A stretch of DNA of 46,683 nucleotides from DASXYG01 sp036502625 (lineage in GTDB: Bacteria > Actinomycetota > Actinomycetes > Streptosporangiales > Streptosporangiaceae), in assembly GCA_036502625.1 (NCBI GenBank), contig DASXYG010000090.1, positions 1-46,683 on the forward strand, in the 5' to 3' direction. Position numbers and translations under genes: made by a program. The notes beneath the pieces are model-generated. The model saw nothing but the letters and a program-made list of their open reading frames with translations. It ran no database searches and had not been told where the DNA came from. This document shows positions 21,636 through 29,771 of the stretch, piece by piece (position 1 is the first letter of the stretch; each line of letters opens with the position of its first letter).

Positions 21636-23738
21636 GTGACGTCGACATCTCATCCGCTGGCCGCGCCCGTTCGGACGGGGGACGCGCGGCGTGTGGCGGC
21701 GCGGCTCCTGCGGGGGCGGGTGGGGGACGCCGCCTGGGTGCGGCCCGCGCTGCTGGGGCTGCTCGCGCTCACCGCGCTGCTCTACCTGTGGGGGCTCGGC
21801 GCCTCGGGGTGGGCGAACGCGTTCTACTCCGCGGCCGTGCAGGCGGGGGCGGGCAGTTGGAAGGCGTTCTTCTTCGGGTCGCTCGACGGGGCCAATTCGA
21901 TCACCGTGGACAAGACGCCCGCCGCGCTGTGGGTGATGGGGCTGTCGGCGCGGCTGTTCGGGGTGAACGCGTGGAGCGTGCTCGTGCCGCAGGCGCTGAT
22001 GGGCGTGGGCTCGGTGGGGCTGCTGTACGCCACGGTGCGCCGCGCGTTCGGGTGGGCGTCGCGGACGTCCGCGCGTACCGGGGCCGCGGCCGGGCTGCTC
22101 GCCGGGGCGGGGCTCGCGGTGACGCCGGTGGCCGCGCTGATGTTCCGGTTCAACAACCCGGACGCGCTGCTGGTGCTGCTGCTGGTCGCCGCGGCGTACG
22201 CCACGCTGCGCGCCGCCGAGCGCGCCGGCACCGGGTGGCTGGTGCTCGCCGGGGCGTGCGTCGGGTTCGGGTTCCTGGCGAAGATGCTCCAGGCGTTCCT
22301 CGTGGTGCCGGTGTTCGCGCTGGTCTACCTGGTGTCGGCGCCCACGGGGGTACGGCGGCGGCTGCTGCAACTGCTCGCCGCCGGGGCGGCGATGGTGGTC
22401 GCGGGCGGCTGGTGGGTGGCCGTCGTGCAGCTCGTGCCGGCGTCCGCGCGGCCGTACATCGGCGGCTCGCAGCACAACAGCGTGCTGGAGCTGACCCTCG
22501 GCTACAACGGGTTCGGGCGGCTGACCGGGGACGAGACCGGCGGGCTCGGCAACACCAACCAGGGCGTGGGGGCGCTGCGGCTGTTCGGGTCCGAGCTCGG
22601 CGGCCAGGTCGCGTGGCTGCTGCCCGCGGCGCTGATCCTGCTGGTCGCGCTGGTGTGGATCACCCGGCGCGCGCCCCGTACGCACCCGCTGCGCGCGGCC
22701 GCGCTGCTGTGGGGCGGGTGGCTCGTGCTCACCGGTGCGGTGTTCAGCCTGATGAACGGGATCTTCCACGGGTACTACACGGTGGCGCTGGCCCCGGCGG
22801 TCGCCGCGCTGTTCGGCATGGGGGCGGCGTACCTGTGGACGCTGCGCGGGCGGCGCCCGGCGGCGCTCGCGCTCGCGGCGGTGTTCGCGGTGACGGCGGT
22901 GTGGGCGTACGTGCTGCTGGCCCGCACACCGCAGTGGCAGCCGTGGCTGCGGTGGGCGATCCTGGCGGGCGGGCTGATCGCGGCGGCGGGGGTCGCGGCG
23001 ACGGCTTTCCCGGCCGTACGGGCGTGGGGCCGCGGGTTCGCGCTGGCCGCGGCGGGGGCCGCGGTGGTGACGGCGCTCGCCGGACCGGCCGCGTACGCCG
23101 TGCAGACCGCCGCGACCCCGCACACCGGCGCCATCCCGTCCGCGGGCCCGTCCGCCCAGGGCGGCTTCGGCATGGGCCCCGGCGGCCGTGGCGGCCCCGG
23201 CGGCTTCACTCACCGCGGCCCGGGCGGCCCGGGCTTCCCGGGCCAGGGGCAGGGCCGGGCGCAGGGGCAGGGCCGGACGGGGCAGGGGCAAGGGCAGGCC
23301 GGGAAGCGCCTCGGGACCGGGGGGATGCCCGGGATGAACGGGCGGCACGGCGGGATGGGCGGGCCCGGGGGGCTGCTCGGGGGGAGTACGCCGAGCGCGG
23401 CCGTCACCAAGGCGCTGTCCGCGGACGCCGGCTCCTACACCTGGGCGGCGGCCGCGGTCGGCGCGAACAACGCGGCCGGCTACCAGCTCGCCACCGGACG
23501 GCCCGTCATGGCCCTCGGCGGGTTCAACGGCACCGACCCGAGCCCCACCCTCGCGCAGTTCAAGACGTACGTCGCCGACGGGAAGATCCACTACTTCGTC
23601 GGCGCGTCCACGATGGGCGGCCCCGGCGGCCGTACCTCCTCGGGCAGCCAGGCCGCGCAGGACATCGCGTCCTGGGTGAAGCAGCACTACACGGCCCGCA
23701 CCGTGGGCGGCGTCACCCTGTACGACCTGTCGAAATAG
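21636..23738 (+). CDS. GT39-type (YkcB/ArnT-like) membrane glycosyltransferase, paralogue 1
   Basis: 700 residues. An N-terminal tail precedes about eleven helices. The first outer loop holds the ArnT/PMT-type motif SITVDKTPAALWVMGLSARL after YLWGLGASGWANAFYSAAVQ. Such enzymes move a sugar from a polyprenyl-phosphate donor to an envelope acceptor outside the membrane. After the helices come a Gly/Gln-rich low-complexity stretch (about 490-585) and a compact C-terminal domain (SPTLAQFKTYVADGKIHYFV, ending VGGVTLYDLSK) typical of the YkcB family. GTG 21636 has GGAGG 7 bases before it. It is closely similar to the gene at 25122. Its promoter carries the four CACAG-type repeats, so control by the nearby response regulator is likely. 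Confidence 0.9.
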   Translation: MTSTSHPLAAPVRTGDARRVAARLLRGRVGDAAWVRPALLGLLALTALLYLWGLGASGWANAFYSAAVQAGAGSWKAFFFGSLDGANSITVDKTPAALWVMGLSARLFGVNAWSVLVPQALMGVGSVGLLYATVRRAFGWASRTSARTGAAAGLLAGAGLAVTPVAALMFRFNNPDALLVLLLVAAAYATLRAAERAGTGWLVLAGACVGFGFLAKMLQAFLVVPVFALVYLVSAPTGVRRRLLQLLAAGAAMVVAGGWWVAVVQLVPASARPYIGGSQHNSVLELTLGYNGFGRLTGDETGGLGNTNQGVGALRLFGSELGGQVAWLLPAALILLVALVWITRRAPRTHPLRAAALLWGGWLVLTGAVFSLMNGIFHGYYTVALAPAVAALFGMGAAYLWTLRGRRPAALALAAVFAVTAVWAYVLLARTPQWQPWLRWAILAGGLIAAAGVAATAFPAVRAWGRGFALAAAGAAVVTALAGPAAYAVQTAATPHTGAIPSAGPSAQGGFGMGPGGRGGPGGFTHRGPGGPGFPGQGQGRAQGQGRTGQGQGQAGKRLGTGGMPGMNGRHGGMGGPGGLLGGSTPSAAVTKALSADAGSYTWAAAAVGANNAAGYQLATGRPVMALGGFNGTDPSPTLAQFKTYVADGKIHYFVGASTMGGPGGRTSSGSQAAQDIASWVKQHYTARTVGGVTLYDLSK

Positions 23739-23752
23739 CCCCGCCGCGGCAT

Positions 23753-23807
23753 TCACAGGCTGGGCATAGGCGGGCCACAACGTCGTGATAGGGCGGTCGC
23801 CGAGCGT
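23753..23807 (+). promoter_or_regulatory. Four 11-bp-phased CACAG repeats and -10 box before the ykcC-like gene
   Basis: CACAG (23754), CATAG (23765), CACAA (23776) and GATAG (23787) recur at exact 11-bp steps. The last unit ends at 23796; 5 bases later comes GAGCGT (23802-23807), and ATG 23815 follows after 7 bases. The spacing of repeats, -10 box and start is almost the same as at 16761-16822. Confidence 0.72.
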
Positions 23808-23814
23808 GGTCGGT

Positions 23815-25125
23815 ATGACGACGACACGATCGGCGGACCCGGCGCCCGGCGCGGGGCCCCTTGTCGCGCGGGAACGAGGTGACGCCGTGCGCGGGGGGAA
23901 CGGCCCCGTGCTCGACGTCGTCGTCCCCGTCTACAACGAGGAGACCGCGCTCGACGCCGGTGTCCGCCGCCTGCACCGCTACCTCTCGGGCGCGTTCCCG
24001 TACACCTTCCGCGTCACCATCGCCGACAACGCCAGCACCGACGGCACCCTCCGCGTCGCGCACGGGCTCGCCGCCTGCCTCGACCACGTCGAGGTGGTCC
24101 ACCTCGACGCCAAGGGCCGCGGACGCGCGCTGCGCACCGTGTGGTCGGCGTCGGACGCCGCGATCCTGGCGTACATGGACGTCGACCTGTCCACCGACCT
24201 CGCCGCGCTGCTGCCGCTGGTCGCGCCGCTCATCTCCGGCCACTCCGACCTGGCCATCGGCACCCGGCTCGCGCGCGGCTCGCACGTCGTACGCGGCCCG
24301 AAGCGGGAGATCATCTCCCGCTGCTACAACCTGATCCTCAAGGGCGCGCTTGCCGCGCGGTTCACCGACGCGCAGTGCGGCTTCAAGGCGATCCGCCGCG
24401 ACGTCGCCCGCGACCTGCTGCCGATGGTGCAGGACCCGGGCTGGTTCTTCGACACGGAGATGCTGGTCCTCGCCCAGCGCATCGGGCTGCGCATCCACGA
24501 GGTGCCCGTCGACTGGGTGGACGACCCGGACAGCCGCGTCGACATCGTCGCCACCGCGGCCGCCGACCTGCGCGGCATCGTACGGCTGGGCCGGGCGCTG
24601 GCCACCGGCGCGCTGCCGGTGCGCGAGCTGCGCCGCCAGCTCGGCCGGGCGCCGGAGGCGTCCGCCGACGGCGTGCCCGCCGGGCTGCCGCGGCAGGCCG
24701 TCAGGTTCGCCGGCATCGGCGTGTGCAGCACGCTCGCGTACGCCGTCCTGTTCGTGGCGCTGCGCGGCGCGGCCGGCGCGCAGGCCGCCAACTTCCTGGC
24801 GCTGCTGATCACCGCGATCGGCAACACCGCCGCGAACCGCCGCTTCACGTTCGGCATCACCGGCCGCCGCCATGTCGGCCGCCACCATTTCCAGGGGCTC
24901 GTCGCGTTCGGCCTCGGGCTCGGCCTGACCAGCGGGTCCCTGGCGCTGCTGCACGCGTCGTGGCCGGGGGCCGGCCGCGTGGTGGAGCTCGGCGTGCTGG
25001 TCGCCGCGAACCTGGCGGCCACCGTCCTGCGGTTCGTCCTGCTGCGCGCCTGGATGTACCGCCCGCACCGGCGCGCCACCGACCCGTCCCGTACGAGCGC
25101 CGCCCTAGAGGAGGCCGACGCATGA
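23815..25125 (+). CDS. GT2 glycosyltransferase fused to a GtrA-like membrane domain (YkcC-like)
   Basis: 436 residues. The GT2 domain (about 25-260) is of the dolichyl-phosphate-sugar synthase type: LDVVVPVYNEETALDAGVRR, DNASTDGT, the metal-binding MDVDLSTD, then TDAQCGFKAI and WFFDTEMLVLAQ. The C-terminal part (about 295-425) has four helices as in GtrA (QAVRFAGIGVCSTLAYAVLF, NFLALLITAIGNTAANRRFT). It should make a polyprenyl-phosphate sugar and help flip it, supplying the flanking YkcB-like enzymes. ATG 23815 is preferred to GTG 23785 because GAGCGT lies 7 bases upstream and GTG 23785 would fall in the fourth regulator repeat. The stop overlaps the next start (ATGA). Confidence 0.92.
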   Translation: MTTTRSADPAPGAGPLVARERGDAVRGGNGPVLDVVVPVYNEETALDAGVRRLHRYLSGAFPYTFRVTIADNASTDGTLRVAHGLAACLDHVEVVHLDAKGRGRALRTVWSASDAAILAYMDVDLSTDLAALLPLVAPLISGHSDLAIGTRLARGSHVVRGPKREIISRCYNLILKGALAARFTDAQCGFKAIRRDVARDLLPMVQDPGWFFDTEMLVLAQRIGLRIHEVPVDWVDDPDSRVDIVATAAADLRGIVRLGRALATGALPVRELRRQLGRAPEASADGVPAGLPRQAVRFAGIGVCSTLAYAVLFVALRGAAGAQAANFLALLITAIGNTAANRRFTFGITGRRHVGRHHFQGLVAFGLGLGLTSGSLALLHASWPGAGRVVELGVLVAANLAATVLRFVLLRAWMYRPHRRATDPSRTSAALEEADA

Positions 25126-27230
25126 CCCCGACGACCCCGACGACACCGGCCACCCCGGCCGCCGCCACCGCGGGCGGCCACGCGCGCCCCGGCGGCACGC
25201 GGCTCGGCCGGCTGCTGCGCGGCCCGGAGGACCAGCCGTCCTGGCTGCGCCCCGCCGTGCTGGCCCTGCTCGCGTTGACCGCCGTGCTGTACCTGTGGGG
25301 GCTGGGCGCGTCCGGCTACGCGAACGACTTCTACGCGGCCGCCGTACAGGCGGGCACGCTCGACTGGAAGGCGCTGCTGTTCGGGTCGCTCGACCCGGCC
25401 AACGCGATCACCGTGGACAAGCCGCCCGCGTCGCTGTGGGTGATGGCGCTGTCCGGCCGGATCTTCGGCTTCTCGTCGTGGAGCATGCTGGCCCCGCAGG
25501 CGCTCGAGGGTGTCGCGGCGGTCGGGCTGCTGTACGCCGCGGTGCGCCGCCAGGCCGGCCCGTACGCCGGGCTGATCGCCGGCGGCGTGCTGGCGCTGAC
25601 CCCGGTCGCCGCGCTGATGTTCCGGTTCGACAACCCGGACGCCCTGCTGGTGCTGCTGCTCGTCGCGGCGGCGTACGCGGTGGTGCGCGGGCTGGAGAAC
25701 GGCCGTACGCGCTGGTTCGTGCTGGCCGGCGCGCTGGTCGGCGTCGGGTTCCTGACGAAGATGCTCCAGGCGTTCCTGGTGGTCCCGGGCCTGGCGCTGG
25801 TCGTGCTCCTCGCCGCGCCGGGGAGCTGGTACCGGCGGATCGGGCAGCTCCTGGCCGCGGGGGCGGCGCTGGTCGTCTCGGCCGGGTGGTACGTCGCGCT
25901 GGTCGAGCTGTGGCCCGCGTCGTCGCGGCCGTACATCGGCGGGTCGACGGACAACAGCCTGCTGGAGCTGACCCTCGGCTACAACGGCCTGTCGCGGATC
26001 ACCGGCGGCGGCACGGGCGGCGGTCCCGGGGGAGGGGGCGGTCCGGGCGGCGGCGGGCCCGGCGGCATGTTCGGTGGCGCGGCCGGGCTCGGCCGCATGT
26101 TCGGCTCGTCGTTCGGTACGCAGATCTCCTGGCTGCTGCCCGCCGCGCTGATCGCGCTGGCCGCCGGGCTCGTGCTGTCCTACGTACGGCCGCGGGCGCC
26201 GCGCACCGACCCGGCGCGCGCCGGGCTCGTCATGTGGGGCGGGTGGCTGCTGGTCACCGGGCTGGTGTTCAGCCTCATGAGCGGGATCATCCACCCGTAC
26301 TACTCGGTGGCGCTGGCGCCCGCGATCGGCGCGCTGGTCGGCATCGGCGGCCGCGAGCTGTGGCGCCGCGGCGACCTGACGGGGCGGGCGGTGCTCGCCG
26401 CGATGTCCGCGGTCACCGGGGTGTGGGCGTTCGTGCTGCTCGGCCGCGCGACGTGGCATCCGGAGCTGCGGTACATCGTCCTGGTGGTCGCGCTGCTCGG
26501 CGCCGCGGCGCTGCTCGTGCCGGCACGCGTTGCCAAGCGCGCGGCCGTGGCCGGGCTGGTCGCGGCGGTCGTCGGCGGGCTGGCCGCGCCCGCCGCGTAC
26601 GCCGTGGACACCGCGGCGACCCCGCACACCGGCAGCACCCCGACCGCGGGCCCGTCCGGAACCGGCGGCGGGTTCGGCGGCCCGGGCGGCGGCTTCCCCG
26701 GCGGTCAGCGCGCCGGCAACGGCCAGGGCCAGGCGCACGGCAGGTTCCCCGGCAACGGCCAGTTCCCCGGGCAGGGCCAGCGGCCCGGCAACGGGGAGCA
26801 GGGGTCGCGGCGCGGCGGTGAGATGCCCGGCGGGCGCCAGGGCGGCATGCAGCGGACGTTCGGCGGCGGCGCCACGGCGAACTCCGCGCTGACCGCGCTG
26901 CTGAAGAACACGTCCACCCGCTGGGCGGCGGCCACCAACGGCAGCCAGGCCTCCGCGCCGCTCCAGCTCGCCAGCGGCAAGGCCGTCATGGCGATCGGCG
27001 GCTTCAGCGGCGGCGACCCGTCGCCGACGCTCGCGCAGTTCAAGCAGTACGTCGCCGACGGGGACATCACGTACTACGTCTCCGGCGGAATGGGCGGCAT
27101 GGGGGGCGGCCACGGGGGTCCCGGCCGGTCGGGCTCCGCGAGCTCGATCTCCTCGTGGGTCGCGGCGCACTACACCGCGAAGACGGTCGGCGGCCAGACG
27201 GTCTACGACCTCACCCAGCCGAAGGGCTGA
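25122..27230 (+). CDS. GT39-type (YkcB/ArnT-like) membrane glycosyltransferase, paralogue 2
   Basis: 702 residues, colinear with the gene at 21636. Shared features are YLWGLGASGYANDFYAAAVQ, the ArnT-like loop AITVDKPPASLWVMALSGRI, the segment TPHTGSTPTAGPS, and the C-terminal domain SPTLAQFKQYVADGDITYYV. Differences are a glycine-rich insert in an outer loop (about residues 300-325, GGGTGGGPGGGGGPGGGGPG) and a longer Gly/Gln tail (about 510-580). ATG 25122 overlaps the stop of the ykcC-like gene, so the two are translationally coupled and probably share the sugar donor. A 15-bp hairpin follows the stop. The two paralogues may use different acceptors; this is inference. Confidence 0.91.
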   Translation: MTPTTPTTPATPAAATAGGHARPGGTRLGRLLRGPEDQPSWLRPAVLALLALTAVLYLWGLGASGYANDFYAAAVQAGTLDWKALLFGSLDPANAITVDKPPASLWVMALSGRIFGFSSWSMLAPQALEGVAAVGLLYAAVRRQAGPYAGLIAGGVLALTPVAALMFRFDNPDALLVLLLVAAAYAVVRGLENGRTRWFVLAGALVGVGFLTKMLQAFLVVPGLALVVLLAAPGSWYRRIGQLLAAGAALVVSAGWYVALVELWPASSRPYIGGSTDNSLLELTLGYNGLSRITGGGTGGGPGGGGGPGGGGPGGMFGGAAGLGRMFGSSFGTQISWLLPAALIALAAGLVLSYVRPRAPRTDPARAGLVMWGGWLLVTGLVFSLMSGIIHPYYSVALAPAIGALVGIGGRELWRRGDLTGRAVLAAMSAVTGVWAFVLLGRATWHPELRYIVLVVALLGAAALLVPARVAKRAAVAGLVAAVVGGLAAPAAYAVDTAATPHTGSTPTAGPSGTGGGFGGPGGGFPGGQRAGNGQGQAHGRFPGNGQFPGQGQRPGNGEQGSRRGGEMPGGRQGGMQRTFGGGATANSALTALLKNTSTRWAAATNGSQASAPLQLASGKAVMAIGGFSGGDPSPTLAQFKQYVADGDITYYVSGGMGGMGGGHGGPGRSGSASSISSWVAAHYTAKTVGGQTVYDLTQPKG

Positions 27231-27234
27231 GCCG

Positions 27235-27270
27235 ACGGCGGTCCGCCCTCACGGCAGGGCGGACCGCCGT
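27235..27270. terminator. Perfect 15-bp hairpin, bidirectional terminator
   Basis: Arms 27235-27249 and 27256-27270 pair exactly around CACGGC, 4 bases after the stop of the second ykcB-like gene. The stop codon of the convergent zinc-ribbon gene (27249-27251) lies at the start of the loop, so the hairpin ends both transcripts. Confidence 0.8.
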
Positions 27271-27449
27271 ACGGGCGGGGGTTCGGGGTGGCCGGCGCGG
27301 AGGATGGCCAGCCGGTGGCAGGGGCCGACCGCGCACACGAGGCGGTTGCCCGCCCGGGTGGTCGCGACGAACAGCGGCCAGCCGCGGGTCTCGGACTTGC
27401 CGCACACGGAGCAGCGGCGCTGGGTGTTCGCCCTCGGAATGTGGATCAC
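27249..27449 (-). CDS. Zinc-ribbon-like microprotein
   Basis: 66 residues: MIHIPRANTQRRCSVCGKSE, then RGWPLFVATTRAGNRLVCAV and GPCHRLAI with a Pro/Arg-rich end. Two cysteine pairs (CSVC and CAVGPC) separated by 24 residues look like a small zinc ribbon. GTG 27449 has AAGGA at 27457-27461, about 8 bases upstream. The C-terminal residues are encoded by the terminator hairpin. The spacing of the cysteines and the start signal argue for a real gene, though I do not recognise a family; a DNA- or ribosome-associated role is only a guess. Confidence 0.55.
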   Translation of the reverse strand: MIHIPRANTQRRCSVCGKSETRGWPLFVATTRAGNRLVCAVGPCHRLAILRAGHPEPPPVRRSALP

Positions 27450-27659
27450 CTGACATCCTTAATTCGACCTTAAGAGGGTGACGCTCAGTGAGGTCGCTTG
27501 GGATACCTGTCAAGGTCACGACCCGGTATGCGTTGGGTCACGGCGCGATTCCTTACCGTACGTGTCCTCCGCGCGTCAGGCGAAGTCAGCGACACGGGTC
27601 ATCCGCGGCGGCGGCCCATTGGCGCTTGGGGAACGGCGGGTTTCGCTACGCTCGGGTAC
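27450..27659. promoter_or_regulatory. Divergent promoter region before the PaaX-like gene
   Basis: TACGCT (27647-27652) lies 7 bases before GTG 27660 and is the likely leaderless -10 box. GACCC (27520-27524) and GGGTC (27535-27539) form an inverted repeat, and a perfect TTGACA lies on the minus strand at 27513-27508 facing the zinc-ribbon gene, though no good -10 follows it. No other gene is visible. Confidence 0.45.
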
Positions 27660-28553
27660 GTGGCGGAGCAACCAGGGGGTGCGGCGCGGCGGCCGCCGCG
27701 GCTGCTGCTCACCCTGCTCGGCGACTACTGGTGGCGGCGCGTGGAGCCGCTGCCGTCGGCGGCGCTGGTGAGCCTGCTCGGCGAGTTCGGCGTCAGCGAC
27801 GCGGCCGCGCGCGCCGCGCTGTCCCGGCTGACCCGCAACGGGCTGCTCGTCGCGTCGCGCAGCGGCCGGCGCACGTACCACCGGCTCAGCGAGCGCGCCG
27901 CCGAGGTGCTCGACGAGGGCGCCACGCGGATCTTCTCCTTCGGCCGCACCACCCGCCCGTGGGACGGCACGTGGAGCGTCGTCGCGTTCTCCGTACCGGA
28001 ACGCGACCGCCCGGCGCGCCACGCGCTGCGCGAGCGGCTGCGCTGGCTGGGGTTCGCGCCGCTGTACGACGGCCTGTGGGTCGCGCCGTGGGACCACGGC
28101 CACCGCGCCGTCACCCACCTGGCCGAGCTGGGCATCGCGAACGCGACGGTGTTCCGCGCCTCGACCGTCCCCGGCGCGCGGCGGCTCCCGCAGCACGCCT
28201 GGGACCTCGACGACCTCCACGGCCGCTACCGCGCGTTCATCGCCACCGCGAACGCCCTCGCCGCCCGCATCAGCGACGGCGAGGTACCGCCCGCCGACGC
28301 CCTCGTCGCCCGTACGCACGTCATGGACCAGTGGCGGGCGTTCCCCGCGCTGGACCCCGAGCTCCCGGACGACCTGCTGCCGCCGCACTGGCCGCGCGGC
28401 GAGGCCAGGCGGCTGTTCATCGCGACGTACGACCGCCTCGGCCCGCTGGCCGTCCACCGGGTGCGGCAGATCATCGCCGCGCACGCGCCCGAACTGGCCG
28501 CGCACGCCACATACCACGACTCCGACGCCGACCTCGCCGACCGGCCGAGCTGA
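27660..28553 (+). CDS. PaaX family transcriptional regulator
   Basis: 297 residues in PaaX order. The N-terminal winged helix is LLLTLLGDYWWRRVEPLPSA, then LLGEFGVSDAAARAALSRLT with RNGLLVASRSGRRTYHRLSE. A middle domain follows (RPWDGTWSVVAFSVPERDRP, FAPLYDGLWVAPWD) and a C-terminal helical part ends with AHVMDQWRAFPALDPELPDD-like elements (THVMDQWRAF, LPPHWPRGEARRLF). PaaX represses phenylacetate genes by sensing phenylacetyl-CoA, but there are no paa genes here, so its target is open. The longer frame upstream was rejected: GTG 27660 matches the usual N-terminus and has a TACGCT hexamer at leaderless spacing. Confidence 0.9.
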   Translation: MAEQPGGAARRPPRLLLTLLGDYWWRRVEPLPSAALVSLLGEFGVSDAAARAALSRLTRNGLLVASRSGRRTYHRLSERAAEVLDEGATRIFSFGRTTRPWDGTWSVVAFSVPERDRPARHALRERLRWLGFAPLYDGLWVAPWDHGHRAVTHLAELGIANATVFRASTVPGARRLPQHAWDLDDLHGRYRAFIATANALAARISDGEVPPADALVARTHVMDQWRAFPALDPELPDDLLPPHWPRGEARRLFIATYDRLGPLAVHRVRQIIAAHAPELAAHATYHDSDADLADRPS

Positions 28554-28610
28554 CCCGGTCCCGGCGTCACACACCGAGTGGGTTCCCGGGTCCTCAGGTC
28601 CTCGGGTCTC

Positions 28611-29651
28611 TCAGGTCAGGAGGAGGACGGCGTAGGCGGCCAGGTAGTGGTCGAGTTCGTAGGTGGTGCCGGTTGCTTCGGGGAGGGTGGCTTTGGCGTG
28701 GGTGCGGGCCGCCGCCTCTGACGGTGGGATGCGGGGGTCGGCGGGTGGGAGCTCTTCGGCTAGGCGGCGCCAGGCCCAGGCCCGGGTCAGGTTCAGGCCG
28801 TGGAGGTGGGCGATGAAGCCGTCGGTGGGGTCGGAGACGTGGACCGGGGTGAAGAGGGACGGGGGGCGTGAATCGGCGATCTCGGGGAGGAACGCCTCCA
28901 GCCAGGTCGGGAAGCGGCTCGGGGGGAGGACGTGGCTCATGAGCTCGGCCTCGACCAGGGCGGGGGAGATGAAGTCGGCGCCGGACGGCTCCCAGGCGGC
29001 GGGGTAGTCGGCGTCGTCGGCGTACCAGCGCAGGGCGGCGTCCATGATCGCGTCGAGCAGGTCGGGGCTGCCCGCGGCGGCGCGCGTGCGGGCGTACGGC
29101 AGGGCGCGGGACAGCCCGAACGCGCTGTTGCCGTGCTGCCCCTGGCGTTCGGCGTACGTCTGCTTCGGCAGCCAGGAGACGAAGTTGTTCTCGACCGTGT
29201 CGGCGAACGGCCGCATGTGCGAGGTCCAGCGGCGGGCGTCCGGGTCGTCCCAGGTGGCGAGCTCGTCGGCGAGCATCAGCGCCCAGCCCCAGCCGTACGG
29301 GCGGGTGCTGTAGCGGTTGTCCGGGTTGCCGATGTACGCGGCCTCCGTACGCAGGGCGTCCGCGGTGAAGTGGGCGTCGAGCGCGGCGCGGATGGTCGCG
29401 GCCGGTACGGACTCCGGGGCCGCGCGCAGGAGCCGTACGAGCAGCCAGTGCATCTCCACGCAGGAGTGCCAGTCGTAGCTGCCGAAGAACACCGGTGTGC
29501 GGACGCGGGGGCGCGGGAGGATGTCGTCGGGGGCGTGCATGGTGTGCCGCATGCCGCTGGGGAACTCGCGCTCGATGTTGTCCAGCGCCACCCCGGCGTA
29601 CGTCGCGGCGTGCGCGGGCAGGGACGTGCCTACGTCCAAGGGTGCGTTCAC
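28611..29651 (-). CDS. DUF2891 family protein
   Basis: 346 residues with the motifs I associate with DUF2891: SYDWHSCVEMHWLLVRLLRA near the N-terminus, RYSTRPYGWGWALMLADELA, QHGNSAFGLSRALPYAR, and FTPVHVSDPTDGFIAHLHGL NLTRAWAW near the C-terminus. The protein has no signal peptide and is rich in helices with many Trp and His, suggesting an alpha-alpha toroid fold such as those of glycan-active enzymes, but no activity is known. GTG 29651 follows GGAGG at 7 bases. It is divergent from the rpiR-like gene with 120 bases between; no link to the hut operon is evident. Confidence 0.82.
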   Translation of the reverse strand: MNAPLDVGTSLPAHAATYAGVALDNIEREFPSGMRHTMHAPDDILPRPRVRTPVFFGSYDWHSCVEMHWLLVRLLRAAPESVPAATIRAALDAHFTADALRTEAAYIGNPDNRYSTRPYGWGWALMLADELATWDDPDARRWTSHMRPFADTVENNFVSWLPKQTYAERQGQHGNSAFGLSRALPYARTRAAAGSPDLLDAIMDAALRWYADDADYPAAWEPSGADFISPALVEAELMSHVLPPSRFPTWLEAFLPEIADSRPPSLFTPVHVSDPTDGFIAHLHGLNLTRAWAWRRLAEELPPADPRIPPSEAAARTHAKATLPEATGTTYELDHYLAAYAVLLLT

Positions 29652-29698
29652 GGGTGCCTCCCGGTGTCTCGGCTGCCCCGACCCTAACCCGGGGGGCC

Positions 29699-29732
29699 TT
29701 GACAAATATTCAGGCTGGCTGGAATGTGAATA
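29699..29732 (+). promoter_or_regulatory. Promoter and palindromic operator before the rpiR-like gene
   Basis: TTGACA (29699-29704) with GAATGT (29722-29727) after 17 bases forms a promoter. TATTCA (29707-29712) and TGAATA (29727-29732) are exact inverted copies lying between and over these elements, so a regulator bound there would block transcription. Autoregulation by the RpiR protein is plausible. Confidence 0.55.
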
Positions 29733-29771
29733 CCGCTATGCAGATCCCGGGGTGAGGTGAGGTGTTCGCGG

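Noticed and set aside
23100..23400. Gly/Gln-rich repetitive DNA in the first ykcB-like gene (similarly 26640-26870) as an independent repeat element
   Set aside because: It is in frame, lies between helices and C-terminal domain in both paralogues, and is a normal low-complexity linker.
27484..27513. Minus-strand promoter with perfect TTGACA for the zinc-ribbon gene
   Set aside because: No acceptable -10 box at 16-19 bases; kept only as a remark in the intergenic entry.
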